A DNA stretch of 64,000 bases, taken from Bacteroidales bacterium UBA2714 (lineage in GTDB: Bacteria > Bacteroidota > Bacteroidia > Bacteroidales > P3). Of this stretch, positions 50,310 to 58,340 are shown one piece after another; the first letter of the stretch is position 1, and every line of letters begins with the position of its first letter. The translations under genes and the position numbers were made by a program. The stretch spans positions 2,813 to 66,812 of the forward strand of contig DEKU01000015.1 in the NCBI GenBank assembly GCA_002354035.1. The letters are read 5' to 3'. The notes beneath the pieces are model-generated. The model ran no database searches and was not told the origin of the DNA. It saw only the letters and a program-made list of their open reading frames with translations.

Positions 50310-51098
50310 TCAGAAACGGCCGTGTGCGCCGCCACCGCCGAAGCTGCCGCCGCCAAAGCCGCCGAAGCCGCCAAACCCTCCCGAATGGCCACCCCACGAC
50401 GAACCTCCGCCGGGGAAGAAGAAACCGCCCCAATAAGGGTTGGAGCGCCGACCGGTGCCGCCCGAAAAATGGTCGCCGTGGTCGTCCTTATGGTGCTTCT
50501 TGTCATATTGGTGGGCCAGCACCAGCACTACAACCATCACCAGCAGAAAACCCAGGAAGAACCAGAGGGCTTGCCGCTCCTCCTTTTTATAGTCGGCATA
50601 GCTGTACTCGCCCCTGCACACGGGTTCTATCACATCCAGCGCCTGTGTGAGGGCGGTGTAGTAGTCGCCGTCGGAAAGGGGGGAAACCATCTGTTCGTCG
50701 ATGATATGCTTGCAGAAAGCGTCGGGCAGCGCCCCTTCGAGGCCATAGCCGGGGACGAGAGCCACATCGCCGTAAGGTTCCTCCTCGGTCTTGGACTTGA
50801 TGAGGATGACCAGGCCATTTTTGAGGTCTTTCTGACCCACGCCCCAGGTGGTGCCGATGCGGGTGCCGAGTTCCATAATCTCGCAGCCGTGGAGCGAGGG
50901 GGTGATGATAATCAGAATCTGGTTGGAGGTGCTGTCGTCGAAGGCCACCAGTCGGCGCTCGAGGGTCTCGCGATCAGAGGGCGAGAGGATGCCCGAGTAG
51001 TCGTTGACCAGCCGATTGGTGGGTTCGGGGCACCACAAATCCTGTGCCGACACGGCGAGTGTCGGCAACAGGAGCAGTAGAATGAGTATTTTTTTCAT
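50310..51098 (-). CDS. TPM-domain membrane protein (YgcG-like)
   Basis: This is a 262-residue protein. A signal peptide (MKKILILLLLLPTLAVSAQ) precedes a TPM domain (about 28-150; V-N-D-Y-S-G-I-L-S near 31, N-Q-I-L-I-I-I-T-P near 58, V-P-G-Y-G-L-E-G-A-L-P-D near 115). One transmembrane helix lies near 177-196 (W-F-F-L-G-F-L-L-V-M-V-V-V-L-V-L). The cytoplasmic tail has a His/Asp-rich stretch (H-H-K-D-D-H-G-D-H) and ends in Gly/Phe repeats (G-G-F-G-G-F). It is encoded 5 bp after a lemA gene, the classic LemA-TPM pairing. The function is not settled; membrane quality control or envelope stress have been suggested for relatives. Confidence 0.9.
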   Translation of the reverse strand: MKKILILLLLLPTLAVSAQDLWCPEPTNRLVNDYSGILSPSDRETLERRLVAFDDSTSNQILIIITPSLHGCEIMELGTRIGTTWGVGQKDLKNGLVILIKSKTEEEPYGDVALVPGYGLEGALPDAFCKHIIDEQMVSPLSDGDYYTALTQALDVIEPVCRGEYSYADYKKEERQALWFFLGFLLVMVVVLVLAHQYDKKHHKDDHGDHFSGGTGRRSNPYWGGFFFPGGGSSWGGHSGGFGGFGGFGGGSFGGGGAHGRF

Positions 51099-51103
51099 TC
51101 GTG

Positions 51104-51703
51104 TCAGAAGTCAAACTTCACCTCGACAGGGTTCTCGCTGCCTTCGGGGGCGGTGAAATAGCCCTTCTTGTCGAAACCGCAGATGCCGGCGATGATGTTG
51201 TTGGGGAAACGGCGCAGCATCTTGTTGTAGGCGTTGACGGCATCGTTGAAACGGCCGCGCTCGGTGGCGATACGGTTCTCGGTGCCTTCGAGCTGCACTT
51301 GCAGGTCGCGGAAGCCCTGTGTGGCAGTGAGCTCAGGGTAGCGTTCCACCACAACGTTGATGGAGCGGGTGAGGGCGCTGGAGAGCGCATCCTGCGCTTT
51401 CTGGAACTGGGCCACATTGGCCTCGGTGAGGTTGTTGGCATCCACCTGGACCGAACCGGCTTTGGCGCGGGCTTCGATCACCTCGGTGAGGGTGCCTTTC
51501 TCGTAGTTGGCAGCCCCCTGCACGGTGGCCACGAGCTGCGGGATGAGGTCGGCCCGACGCTTGTAGGCGTTTTCCACTTGCCCCCAAGCTTGGGAGACGT
51601 TCTCTTCGGTGTTTACCAGTTTGTTGTTGATGCCCACACCCCAAAGGAAGCAGACAGCCAGCAGGCCTACGATAGCCAGGATTACAATAGAGGTTCTCTT
51701 CAT
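51104..51703 (-). CDS. lemA: LemA family protein
   Basis: This is a 199-residue protein. A short cytoplasmic start and one N-terminal helix (T-S-I-V-I-L-A-I-V-G-L-L-A-V-C-F-L-W) precede the LemA helical bundle: N-K-L-V-N-T-E-E-N-V near 27-36, W-G-Q-V-E-N-A-Y-K-R-R-A-D-L-I-P-Q-L near 41-58, Y-P-E-L near 120, and A-V-N-A-Y-N-K near 150. It is probably anchored with the bundle outside the cytoplasm. It has its own promoter and a gcggc-type hairpin leader, and is co-transcribed with the TPM gene. Confidence 0.94.
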   Translation of the reverse strand: MKRTSIVILAIVGLLAVCFLWGVGINNKLVNTEENVSQAWGQVENAYKRRADLIPQLVATVQGAANYEKGTLTEVIEARAKAGSVQVDANNLTEANVAQFQKAQDALSSALTRSINVVVERYPELTATQGFRDLQVQLEGTENRIATERGRFNDAVNAYNKMLRRFPNNIIAGICGFDKKGYFTAPEGSENPVEVKFDF

Positions 51704-51763
51704 AGGGTTAAAATTTTATCGTACTTATATGTTCCGCCGCTCAAGCGGCTTTGATTCGAAATG

Positions 51764-51793
51764 CAAAGATAGTGTTTTTTTTGCATATAACAA
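51764..51793 (-). promoter_or_regulatory. lemA promoter and leader hairpin
   Basis: On the minus strand TTG (51791-51793) lies 19 bp before TATCTTTG (51764-51771). The leader has a short gccgc/gcggc stem (51735-51748). Confidence 0.75.
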
Positions 51794-51830
51794 CTGTTTG
51801 TGAAAAAAAAGACCGCAACTGAAAAAAAAG

Positions 51831-51861
51831 TTGCGTATGTCAGAATATCTTTGTAATTTTG
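51831..51861 (+). promoter_or_regulatory. Strong promoter of the 44-aa gene
   Basis: TTG (51831-51833) lies 20 bp before TAATTTTG (51854-51861). A second TATCTTTG-like box (51846-51853) directly abuts it. It is followed by a leader of about 70 nt. Confidence 0.68.
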
Positions 51862-51938
51862 CAGAATCTTTCGGCAGCGTTATAATGAGCGTTATGCTTA
51901 TATAATCAAGAAGTTAAACAATAAAAAATTATACAACT

Positions 51939-52073
51939 ATGGGTATCAATGCCAATAAAAAAGTAAAAAGAGCTAAAGTTAGAATCAACGGCAACAAGAA
52001 CTCCACCAACAACTGGGGTATTAACGCTGCTGGTTGGAACGCTGTTCACAAAGCCGTTATCAACGCTGAATAA
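51939..52073 (+). CDS. Small basic protein of 44 residues, unknown function
   Basis: ATG 51939 to TAA 52071-52073. It reads MGINANKKVKRAKVRINGNK, then N-S-T-N-N-W-G-I-N-A-A-G-W-N-A-V-H-K-A-V-I-N-A-E. The lysine/arginine-rich first half is followed by a Trp/Asn/Ala helix-like second half. The gene has a strong promoter, codons unlike the C-rich neighbours (AAA, AAC, GGT, GCT, GTT), as in highly expressed Bacteroidota genes, and its own terminator. These signs point to an abundant small nucleic-acid-binding or ribosome-associated protein, but I recognise no family. The start is the first ATG and has no strong Shine-Dalgarno, normal in this phylum. Confidence 0.75.
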   Translation: MGINANKKVKRAKVRINGNKNSTNNWGINAAGWNAVHKAVINAE

Positions 52074-52129
52074 ACAGTCCTGTCAACACCCTTGCACGCT
52101 TCGGCGTGCTGTCAAGAGCTTCGGGTGGT

Positions 52130-52163
52130 TAAAAGAGTCGCTTATGCGGCTCTTTTACTTTTT
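52130..52163 (+). terminator. Intrinsic terminator of the 44-aa gene
   Basis: A 12-bp stem taaaagagtcgc/gcggctctttta (52130-52141 and 52146-52157, one G-U pair) encloses a 4-nt loop and is followed by ACUUUUUGUUUUU. A tetraloop hairpin gcacgc-ttcg-gcgtgc precedes it near 52094-52109. Confidence 0.88.
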
Positions 52164-52251
52164 GTTTTTATCCGTGGGGAGGGATGAAAGCAAGCGGGGG
52201 TGCCCTGTGTGAAGAGGGCGCCCCCGTTTGGTGAAACTGGTTGCCTGTCCG

Positions 52252-55200
52252 CTATTGGACTATCAATTTTTGGACTTTGGTGAATGAGGGTCCCGCGATG
52301 CGGACAAAGTAGAATCCCGCGGGCAGGGGGCTGATGTCGAGCGTCAGATGGCTGTCGGCCCCGGCCATGTTGTGGCGCAATACTGTCCGCCCGGTGATGT
52401 CGACCACATCTACGGTGAGTTGCTGGTCGATGCCGTTGAGGGTGAGGGTCACCTGATGGGTGGCCGGGTTGGGATGGAGCATGACGGAGATGTCGGCATC
52501 GGCCTGTCCGATACCCTGGCTGACAACGGTGAATGTGCCACGTTCGCTGTAGGAGCTGAGGACGGACTCGTTGCACTGTGCCCTGACATAGAAGTCGTAG
52601 GTTTCGCCCGGGGTGAGACCCGTGAGGCGGTAGCGCTCATTGGTGATGCCAGTAATGACGGTACCACTGCCCAAATCGAAGTGTTCCAAGCCGTAGTTCA
52701 ATACATAGTTGCCCACGGCGCTGTGCCACGTGAGCAGCACGATGCCCGAATCGGGGTCGAGAACAAGGCTTTCGAGCCGTGTGACGGGTTCGCAATTGAC
52801 GGTGGTGAAGGTGATGAGTGTGTCGCACCATTCGCCAGGCATTCCGTCGCAAAGGGAGCGAATGCGGGCGTTATAGGTCACATCGGAGTAGAGGTCGGAG
52901 ACGGTGAAGGGGCTTTGAGTGACGGTGTAAGAGTTGTTGTAGAAGGAGTTGAAGACGTTTATCTCCCAGGTGCCGGAGTCGGCAGTCCAGTCAAAGGTGA
53001 CGGAGGAGAAGTCGGTCGAGGCCAGCTCGAAATCGGTGGGGGCAGGGCAGTTCTCGGTGGCAGTGATCACTTCGCGCGTGGTCCAGTGGGATGTGATGCC
53101 ACTGCTGCAATGGTTGCGGAGGCCGATGATGTAAGAGGTGTTGGGCTGAAGGCCTTCGAAAGTGTGGCTCTCGCCATTGACGGTGACGCCGTTGACGTTG
53201 TCGTTCCACGGCTGGTCGGTGATGTAGGCCTCAACGGTGCCGTTGGCACTGAAGTGGACGGTGATGCTGTTGTTGGTTTCGGAAGCGCGGGTGATGAAGG
53301 GAGCCTGGCAGTCAGCACTGGCCACCACGCTGATTTGCAGACTGTCGACAAAGGCATAGTAGCGCCAGTTGGAGCAATAGTTGATGGCCAGGAAACGGGT
53401 GTTGGCGGGGAAATCGGCCTTGAAGAGTTTCCACACGATGCCGTTGGTTGTCAGCGTATCGGTCCAGACGAAGTCGTCAGGGCTGTTGCCGGAGACGGAG
53501 TAGCCCACTCTCAGTTTTTCCTGACCGTACATGCGGTCGCTGTAGCGGAATCGGAAGGTGAGGCTGTCGACGGAGTTGAGGAGGGGCGAGATGAGATATT
53601 GGTTGTAGTTGGAGGAGCGCTCGTTGGAACTGAACCGGAAACTGGCTGTGCCGGCGTAGGCCATGTCGGTGCTGTGCTCCATGGTGTTGTTGTTGCCATC
53701 GGCGCTGAGCATGGTGAAGCAGGGGGCCGGGGCTTCGGGAGACTCAAAGCTTTCGTCGATGGGGCTGCCCGCCACCACATTGTAGGCATTGCAGAGGGTG
53801 GTGAAATAGACCGGGGTGCTGGAGGGTGAGCGCAAGCCTTCGGCACAGAATCCCTGAACGAGGAGCTCATAGCGGGTGCCTGGGGCGAGGCCCGTGAGGT
53901 TGGCAGTGGTGGCGCTGACACTGGTGGTCTGCCATGAGGTAGAACCCTCGGCACGGTATCTCACTTCAAAGCTCAGGGCCGTGCCAGTCCACGACACGGT
54001 GGCTGTGGTGGGCGCGGTGACGTCGACTTGCACATTGCGTGGACGGCGGCAAGGAGAATCCTCGACGCAGGTTGTGAAGAGCTCGTAGCCGGAGGCGGTG
54101 GAATTGCTGTTGGAGACGAACTGGATGGTCATAGCACCCGACTCGGAGACAAGTACCGCACCGAGCGATTCGGGGCCATAGGTGGCACCTATTTCGTAGA
54201 GCAGATCGCCCGACGTGCCTTCACCCTCGTAGATGCGGAGTGTGTCGCCGCCCCAGGGGTTGAGCTCGACAATGCCGGAGCTGATTTTGACGGAGAGGGT
54301 GGCGTCGCTGGGACGGATGACGAGCAGTGAATTGCAATTATTGGCATAATCCCATTGGGGGCCACCATTATCGTAGATCACTAGACCGCAGCCCATCACA
54401 GTGTCGCTGCCGTTGGCGTCCATGATGATGGTGCCGGCGGCGAAATCGACGGAACGCCAGGCGCTCTCACCCATGCCACAGACAGCACGGACGTAAGCCG
54501 TGTATTTGCCTCCGGACACCAGTGGCGGGAAGGAATAGGAGGGGTTGGACACGGTGGCTGTGTTGAGCATGGAGGCCAGCGGGGTGCCGATGGTATCCCA
54601 TGCCACCTGCCATTGGGCCGCCGGGCTGGAGGAATTCCACGTAAGGGTGATATTGGAGGCGTTGTCAAGGTTGTTCAATGTCATATTCTCGACCGGCAGA
54701 CATCCTACAGCTTCTATGACGGATATTTCGTCAATAAGGGTTGCTTCGGAGCGTGTGGCCACATGAGCCAGGACAATATGGTTTCCAGAGCCCTCATAAT
54801 CGCTGAAATCATAGCGGAACCACGTGTAGTGGCTGAGCGACTGGGCTGGGTCGATGAGGGTGTCCAGCCATTCGACAAAGGTGCCCTCATCGTCGGTAAC
54901 ACCCACCATGATTCCTTCACCCTCGCCATAAGGGGCCATCATGGCCTTGAAATTTATCTCCAATTGGTTGACGGGATATTGGAAAATGGGGAGCACGGCA
55001 CCCGCCACAGCCACAGAGGGTTGCCAGAAAAGACCGCCATAGCGGTGGTCGATGACACGGCGGTTGTAGCTCCAGCAGGGAGGCATGGTGCCCTCAGAGT
55101 AGCTGTCGAAATTCTCGTTGTACGGAATATGGACACTGCCACAGTCGGTGACGGCCGAAATCCGGTTCCAGAGGGTGTCGCCCTGGCACACAGATCCCAC

Positions 55201-57645
55201 GCGCACATCGTAGCGTGTGGCCGGACTGAGGGAAGAGATGGTGTACTGCGTCAGATTAGTGGCGCCGTGGGTGATGAAGACGGATGACGAAGAGGGCTTG
55301 TATTGAACAACATATCCGGAGTCGGGAGCCTCGTCGTTAATCCAAAGCAATGAGAGACTGGTGGAGTCGGTCTCAACACCTACTACCATGGGCTCGGTGC
55401 AGCCCAATACTTGGCAGGCGGTGATGAGGCGGATGTCAGCAGCATGTTGCAAAACATTAGCGCTGAATGGAGATGAGGGGCTTATCATCGAGATGGGGCC
55501 GAAGTTGCTCCATGTGACGGTGGCGTTGTAGGCGGTGGGGTGATAGTACCACGAGGTGGGGTTGAGGAAAAAGTGGCTTCCGCTGTGATTGACCGCCACC
55601 GCAAGGTTGCGCGAAGTGTCGTAGACAAAGGGCGTGGCAAAACGGACTACCCTCCACTCTGCCTCAGATGGCAGCATCACATAATTGGTGACCATAGGCG
55701 TGAGCGAGTCGGCACTGACGTAATTGTCAAGAGCCAAGGCATTGAGCGAAGTGTTGCCCATATACAGGCTGAAATCCAGCGGCTCGGTCACCCCCGAAGA
55801 GGTGCGGTAGGCTATGCCCCAGATGGTATCGGTTGCGGGCAACTCGTCGCGCCGATAGAGGGTTTGGGAATAGGAGTTGGTCATATTGGTGTTGACAAAG
55901 AAGGCCGAACTGCTCAGTGTTCCGTCGCCCGTCACCTCGCTACAGGAGTTTGTCATAAAGTCGAACGACACATAATTGGCCGTGTCAGGCGCTTCGCCCG
56001 TCTGGCAGATGTTCCTCACCTGGACGGTGTAGGAGTGGCTGGGCTGCAGACCAGTGAAGACTGCGCTATTGTCGAACACCACGGTGTCGGCAACCGGGGT
56101 GGAGGGGTTCAGCTGGTCGTAGAGTGTCAGCCAAGCACCTGTCGACGGGCTGCCGTTGAGAAAATCATACTGCCAACTCACTATCGCGGCGGTGTAGTGG
56201 ACATTGCTTAGCCGCACATCGGACACGGGAGCACAAGTCATGGCGGTGGTGAAAGGTGCCGAACCACGGTATTCCGAACTATCGTCGGTGCAAGCTGTGC
56301 GGACCCACGCATAATAGGTAGTGGCCTGATCCAGACCATGCAGCACGACAGTGGTGTCCGTCACAAAAGTGTAGAATGTCGAGTTGAACACGTTGTTCTC
56401 CGACGAGTAGTAGACGTAATAGCCCGTGGCGCTGTCGGCGACAGAGTTCCACGAGAGGGATGCACTGCGCGAGACCACACTGTCTACTACGACATAGTCC
56501 GGACGGTGGCAGCCGTTGTCATAGGTGATACTCAAATCGTCGACGAAGCCATTTCCGAAAAGGAAATCATCGCCCTTGAAAAAGAAGGCCACATGATAGG
56601 AGGCCATAGAGTCGAGCAACGAAGTGTTGAACTCATAATCGTGCCACTGGCCATCCATGTTCCGGATGTCTACCATCGGAATAAAGGTTGAGGTGTCGCT
56701 CAAATCGGTCATAACACCCACTCGCAAGCGGGAATTGAAAAGATTGAAAGACCCGAGGGAAATTCCCTGCTCAATCTGTGCACGGAAAGCCACATTGATT
56801 CTGTTGCCCGCGACTGGCACCAATGGTGTTGCCACCACGTTCCAGCCGGAGGCACCGAAAAAGAGGGAAAGGGAGTCGGAAAAAGCGGCCTCGTCATACA
56901 CTTTGGGGGCGTCGCCGAATGTGATGATGGGGCTCCAGCAGTTGGGCAACTCTCCCAACACCTCGCCATCAAAAGTATTATAGTATGGCAACCGCAACGG
57001 AGGGCATGTGGTGCGGACAGTGGCCTCGATGAGCTCCGAACTGTCCGAAGTGGAGCATACCGCCCGGACTCCAATCGTGTAATCAGTGTTCAACGTCAAT
57101 GCGGATATATTGACAGACGGGGTGTAGACAGCCGCATAGAACGAGCCGTCCAGATAGACATGCCATTGCGACTCCGTACCCATCGGGGTCCACGACACAG
57201 CCACGCTGGTGCTGTCGGGTCGGCACACCAGACTAAGCGGACGGACACAACTGGGGCACGCCGGCATGGCCATTGCCACAATGGTTCCCGACGAAATATC
57301 GCCCGCATAAGCCTCTGGCAGAATGACACTACCATCGCCATTGACGATGGAGAACGAGATCTCATAGTCCAGCGGGCCTGAAATCCAGACGAACCGCATG
57401 GTGTCGCCCGTACAAACGGGGACATCGTACTGCCCCTCATAGCCCGAAGCGAGGGAAACGCTGCCTCGCAGCACCGTGTCCTGCCACACTTGCAGCACAC
57501 CTCCATTCCATCCATCGCCTATCATGTCACCACAATAGACGGTTACAAAACAGGCAGATTCGCCGGGAGGGCACTGCGCCTTCCCGGTCCCGCAGAAAAG
57601 CACCAATGCCAGTAAGACTGACATTGTGTGGACGAGATTTTTCAT
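52252..57645 (-). CDS. Giant fibronectin-III adhesin with T9SS type A sorting domain (1797 aa)
   Basis: A signal peptide (MKNLVHTMSVLLALVLFCGTGKAQ) is followed by a beta domain of the type G-D-G-W-N-G (about 25-130). A long chain of fibronectin type III domains follows (recurrent T-S-V-A-V-S-W-T, L-T-G-L-A-P-G-T-R-Y-E-L and similar), with jelly-roll segments of cleaved-adhesin or MAM type between (F-E-S-P-E-A-P-A-P-C-F). A CUB-like domain lies near 1060-1180 (Y-D-N-G-G-P-Q-W-D-Y). The last 80 residues are a T9SS sorting domain: H-P-N-P-A-T-H-Q-V-T-L, then V-D-I-T-G-R-T-V-L, ending P-A-G-F-Y-F-V-R-I-A-G and K-L-I-V-Q. It is exported by T9SS and attached to surface lipopolysaccharide in the usual way. 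It is a paralogue of the protein encoded next. Confidence 0.92.
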   Translation of the reverse strand: MKNLVHTMSVLLALVLFCGTGKAQCPPGESACFVTVYCGDMIGDGWNGGVLQVWQDTVLRGSVSLASGYEGQYDVPVCTGDTMRFVWISGPLDYEISFSIVNGDGSVILPEAYAGDISSGTIVAMAMPACPSCVRPLSLVCRPDSTSVAVSWTPMGTESQWHVYLDGSFYAAVYTPSVNISALTLNTDYTIGVRAVCSTSDSSELIEATVRTTCPPLRLPYYNTFDGEVLGELPNCWSPIITFGDAPKVYDEAAFSDSLSLFFGASGWNVVATPLVPVAGNRINVAFRAQIEQGISLGSFNLFNSRLRVGVMTDLSDTSTFIPMVDIRNMDGQWHDYEFNTSLLDSMASYHVAFFFKGDDFLFGNGFVDDLSITYDNGCHRPDYVVVDSVVSRSASLSWNSVADSATGYYVYYSSENNVFNSTFYTFVTDTTVVLHGLDQATTYYAWVRTACTDDSSEYRGSAPFTTAMTCAPVSDVRLSNVHYTAAIVSWQYDFLNGSPSTGAWLTLYDQLNPSTPVADTVVFDNSAVFTGLQPSHSYTVQVRNICQTGEAPDTANYVSFDFMTNSCSEVTGDGTLSSSAFFVNTNMTNSYSQTLYRRDELPATDTIWGIAYRTSSGVTEPLDFSLYMGNTSLNALALDNYVSADSLTPMVTNYVMLPSEAEWRVVRFATPFVYDTSRNLAVAVNHSGSHFFLNPTSWYYHPTAYNATVTWSNFGPISMISPSSPFSANVLQHAADIRLITACQVLGCTEPMVVGVETDSTSLSLLWINDEAPDSGYVVQYKPSSSSVFITHGATNLTQYTISSLSPATRYDVRVGSVCQGDTLWNRISAVTDCGSVHIPYNENFDSYSEGTMPPCWSYNRRVIDHRYGGLFWQPSVAVAGAVLPIFQYPVNQLEINFKAMMAPYGEGEGIMVGVTDDEGTFVEWLDTLIDPAQSLSHYTWFRYDFSDYEGSGNHIVLAHVATRSEATLIDEISVIEAVGCLPVENMTLNNLDNASNITLTWNSSSPAAQWQVAWDTIGTPLASMLNTATVSNPSYSFPPLVSGGKYTAYVRAVCGMGESAWRSVDFAAGTIIMDANGSDTVMGCGLVIYDNGGPQWDYANNCNSLLVIRPSDATLSVKISSGIVELNPWGGDTLRIYEGEGTSGDLLYEIGATYGPESLGAVLVSESGAMTIQFVSNSNSTASGYELFTTCVEDSPCRRPRNVQVDVTAPTTATVSWTGTALSFEVRYRAEGSTSWQTTSVSATTANLTGLAPGTRYELLVQGFCAEGLRSPSSTPVYFTTLCNAYNVVAGSPIDESFESPEAPAPCFTMLSADGNNNTMEHSTDMAYAGTASFRFSSNERSSNYNQYLISPLLNSVDSLTFRFRYSDRMYGQEKLRVGYSVSGNSPDDFVWTDTLTTNGIVWKLFKADFPANTRFLAINYCSNWRYYAFVDSLQISVVASADCQAPFITRASETNNSITVHFSANGTVEAYITDQPWNDNVNGVTVNGESHTFEGLQPNTSYIIGLRNHCSSGITSHWTTREVITATENCPAPTDFELASTDFSSVTFDWTADSGTWEINVFNSFYNNSYTVTQSPFTVSDLYSDVTYNARIRSLCDGMPGEWCDTLITFTTVNCEPVTRLESLVLDPDSGIVLLTWHSAVGNYVLNYGLEHFDLGSGTVITGITNERYRLTGLTPGETYDFYVRAQCNESVLSSYSERGTFTVVSQGIGQADADISVMLHPNPATHQVTLTLNGIDQQLTVDVVDITGRTVLRHNMAGADSHLTLDISPLPAGFYFVRIAGPSFTKVQKLIVQ

Positions 57646-58340
57646 ATTCTATACTTTTTATTTATTGTTATTTGTCAATCTTTCATACCATCCCCGTAGG
57701 GGCTTGCGGGCAGCCTTGTCGTGAGGCGACCGCTGCCCCTTGCAAGCCGTTTTACTTATTAGGTGCAAAAAGAGCCACTAAAATATCAATCCCGCCACCA
57801 CAAAGCATCAATCACCTCACCAAAGCCTCTTCGCCCCCCCGCCCAACACCCTCTCCTGTTCGATGGTTTTCCTCTCTTTTGACACTACAATAATACGTTA
57901 TTATTTCAACATGACAACAAAAAAGAAAGAAACCATTACGGGTGGGGGAGATAAATACACTGATTAATAATATATTATACATTATTGCCAAAAATCAAAC
58001 CCCGCTATGCAGGAGACATGATTCCACCTTTGCAAAGGTGGTAAAACCTGTTTTCCCTGCCGCGTGGCAGCGACAGTGAAGCAGAACTGGGGCTAAATAC
58101 CCCCTATCCAGAGTACGGCATCCGGTTTGCGTGCCGGAAAGTGGGGATAAATCGTACTCGGATTATTACAGACTCGGTACTTTTCCTTATCCTGAACTCA
58201 GGCATCAATAAACGGAGCCGGGGTGTCAGCATCCCGGCTCCGTTTGGTCTTGAATGTAGAGGGTTGTGGGTAGTGAAGTGCTGATGGGCAGTTGTTTGAG
58301 TGTTTACTCGGCCAGCACATCAGCACTTAGCCCTATTCGA
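57646..58340. other. 695-bp gap between two giant adhesin genes, with several strong hairpins
   Basis: No gene is seen. It contains a ccccgtagggg mini-hairpin, and a long imperfect stem ggcttgcgggcagc/gctgccccttgcaagcc (57701-57714 and 57732-57748). A perfect 18-bp palindrome ccacctttgcaaaggtgg lies at 58024-58041. Further small stems lie at 58058-58075 and around ccgg-tttgcgtg-ccgg near 58120-58136. I found no TAnnTTTG box for the adhesin at 57645. Confidence 0.55.
58210..58245 (-). terminator. Terminator hairpin after the right-hand adhesin gene
   Basis: A perfect 13-bp stem aaacggagccggg/cccggctccgttt (58210-58222 and 58233-58245) lies about 95 bp after the stop codon at 58341. The downstream U content on the minus strand is weak (UAUUGAUG), so termination may be partial. 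Confidence 0.65.
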
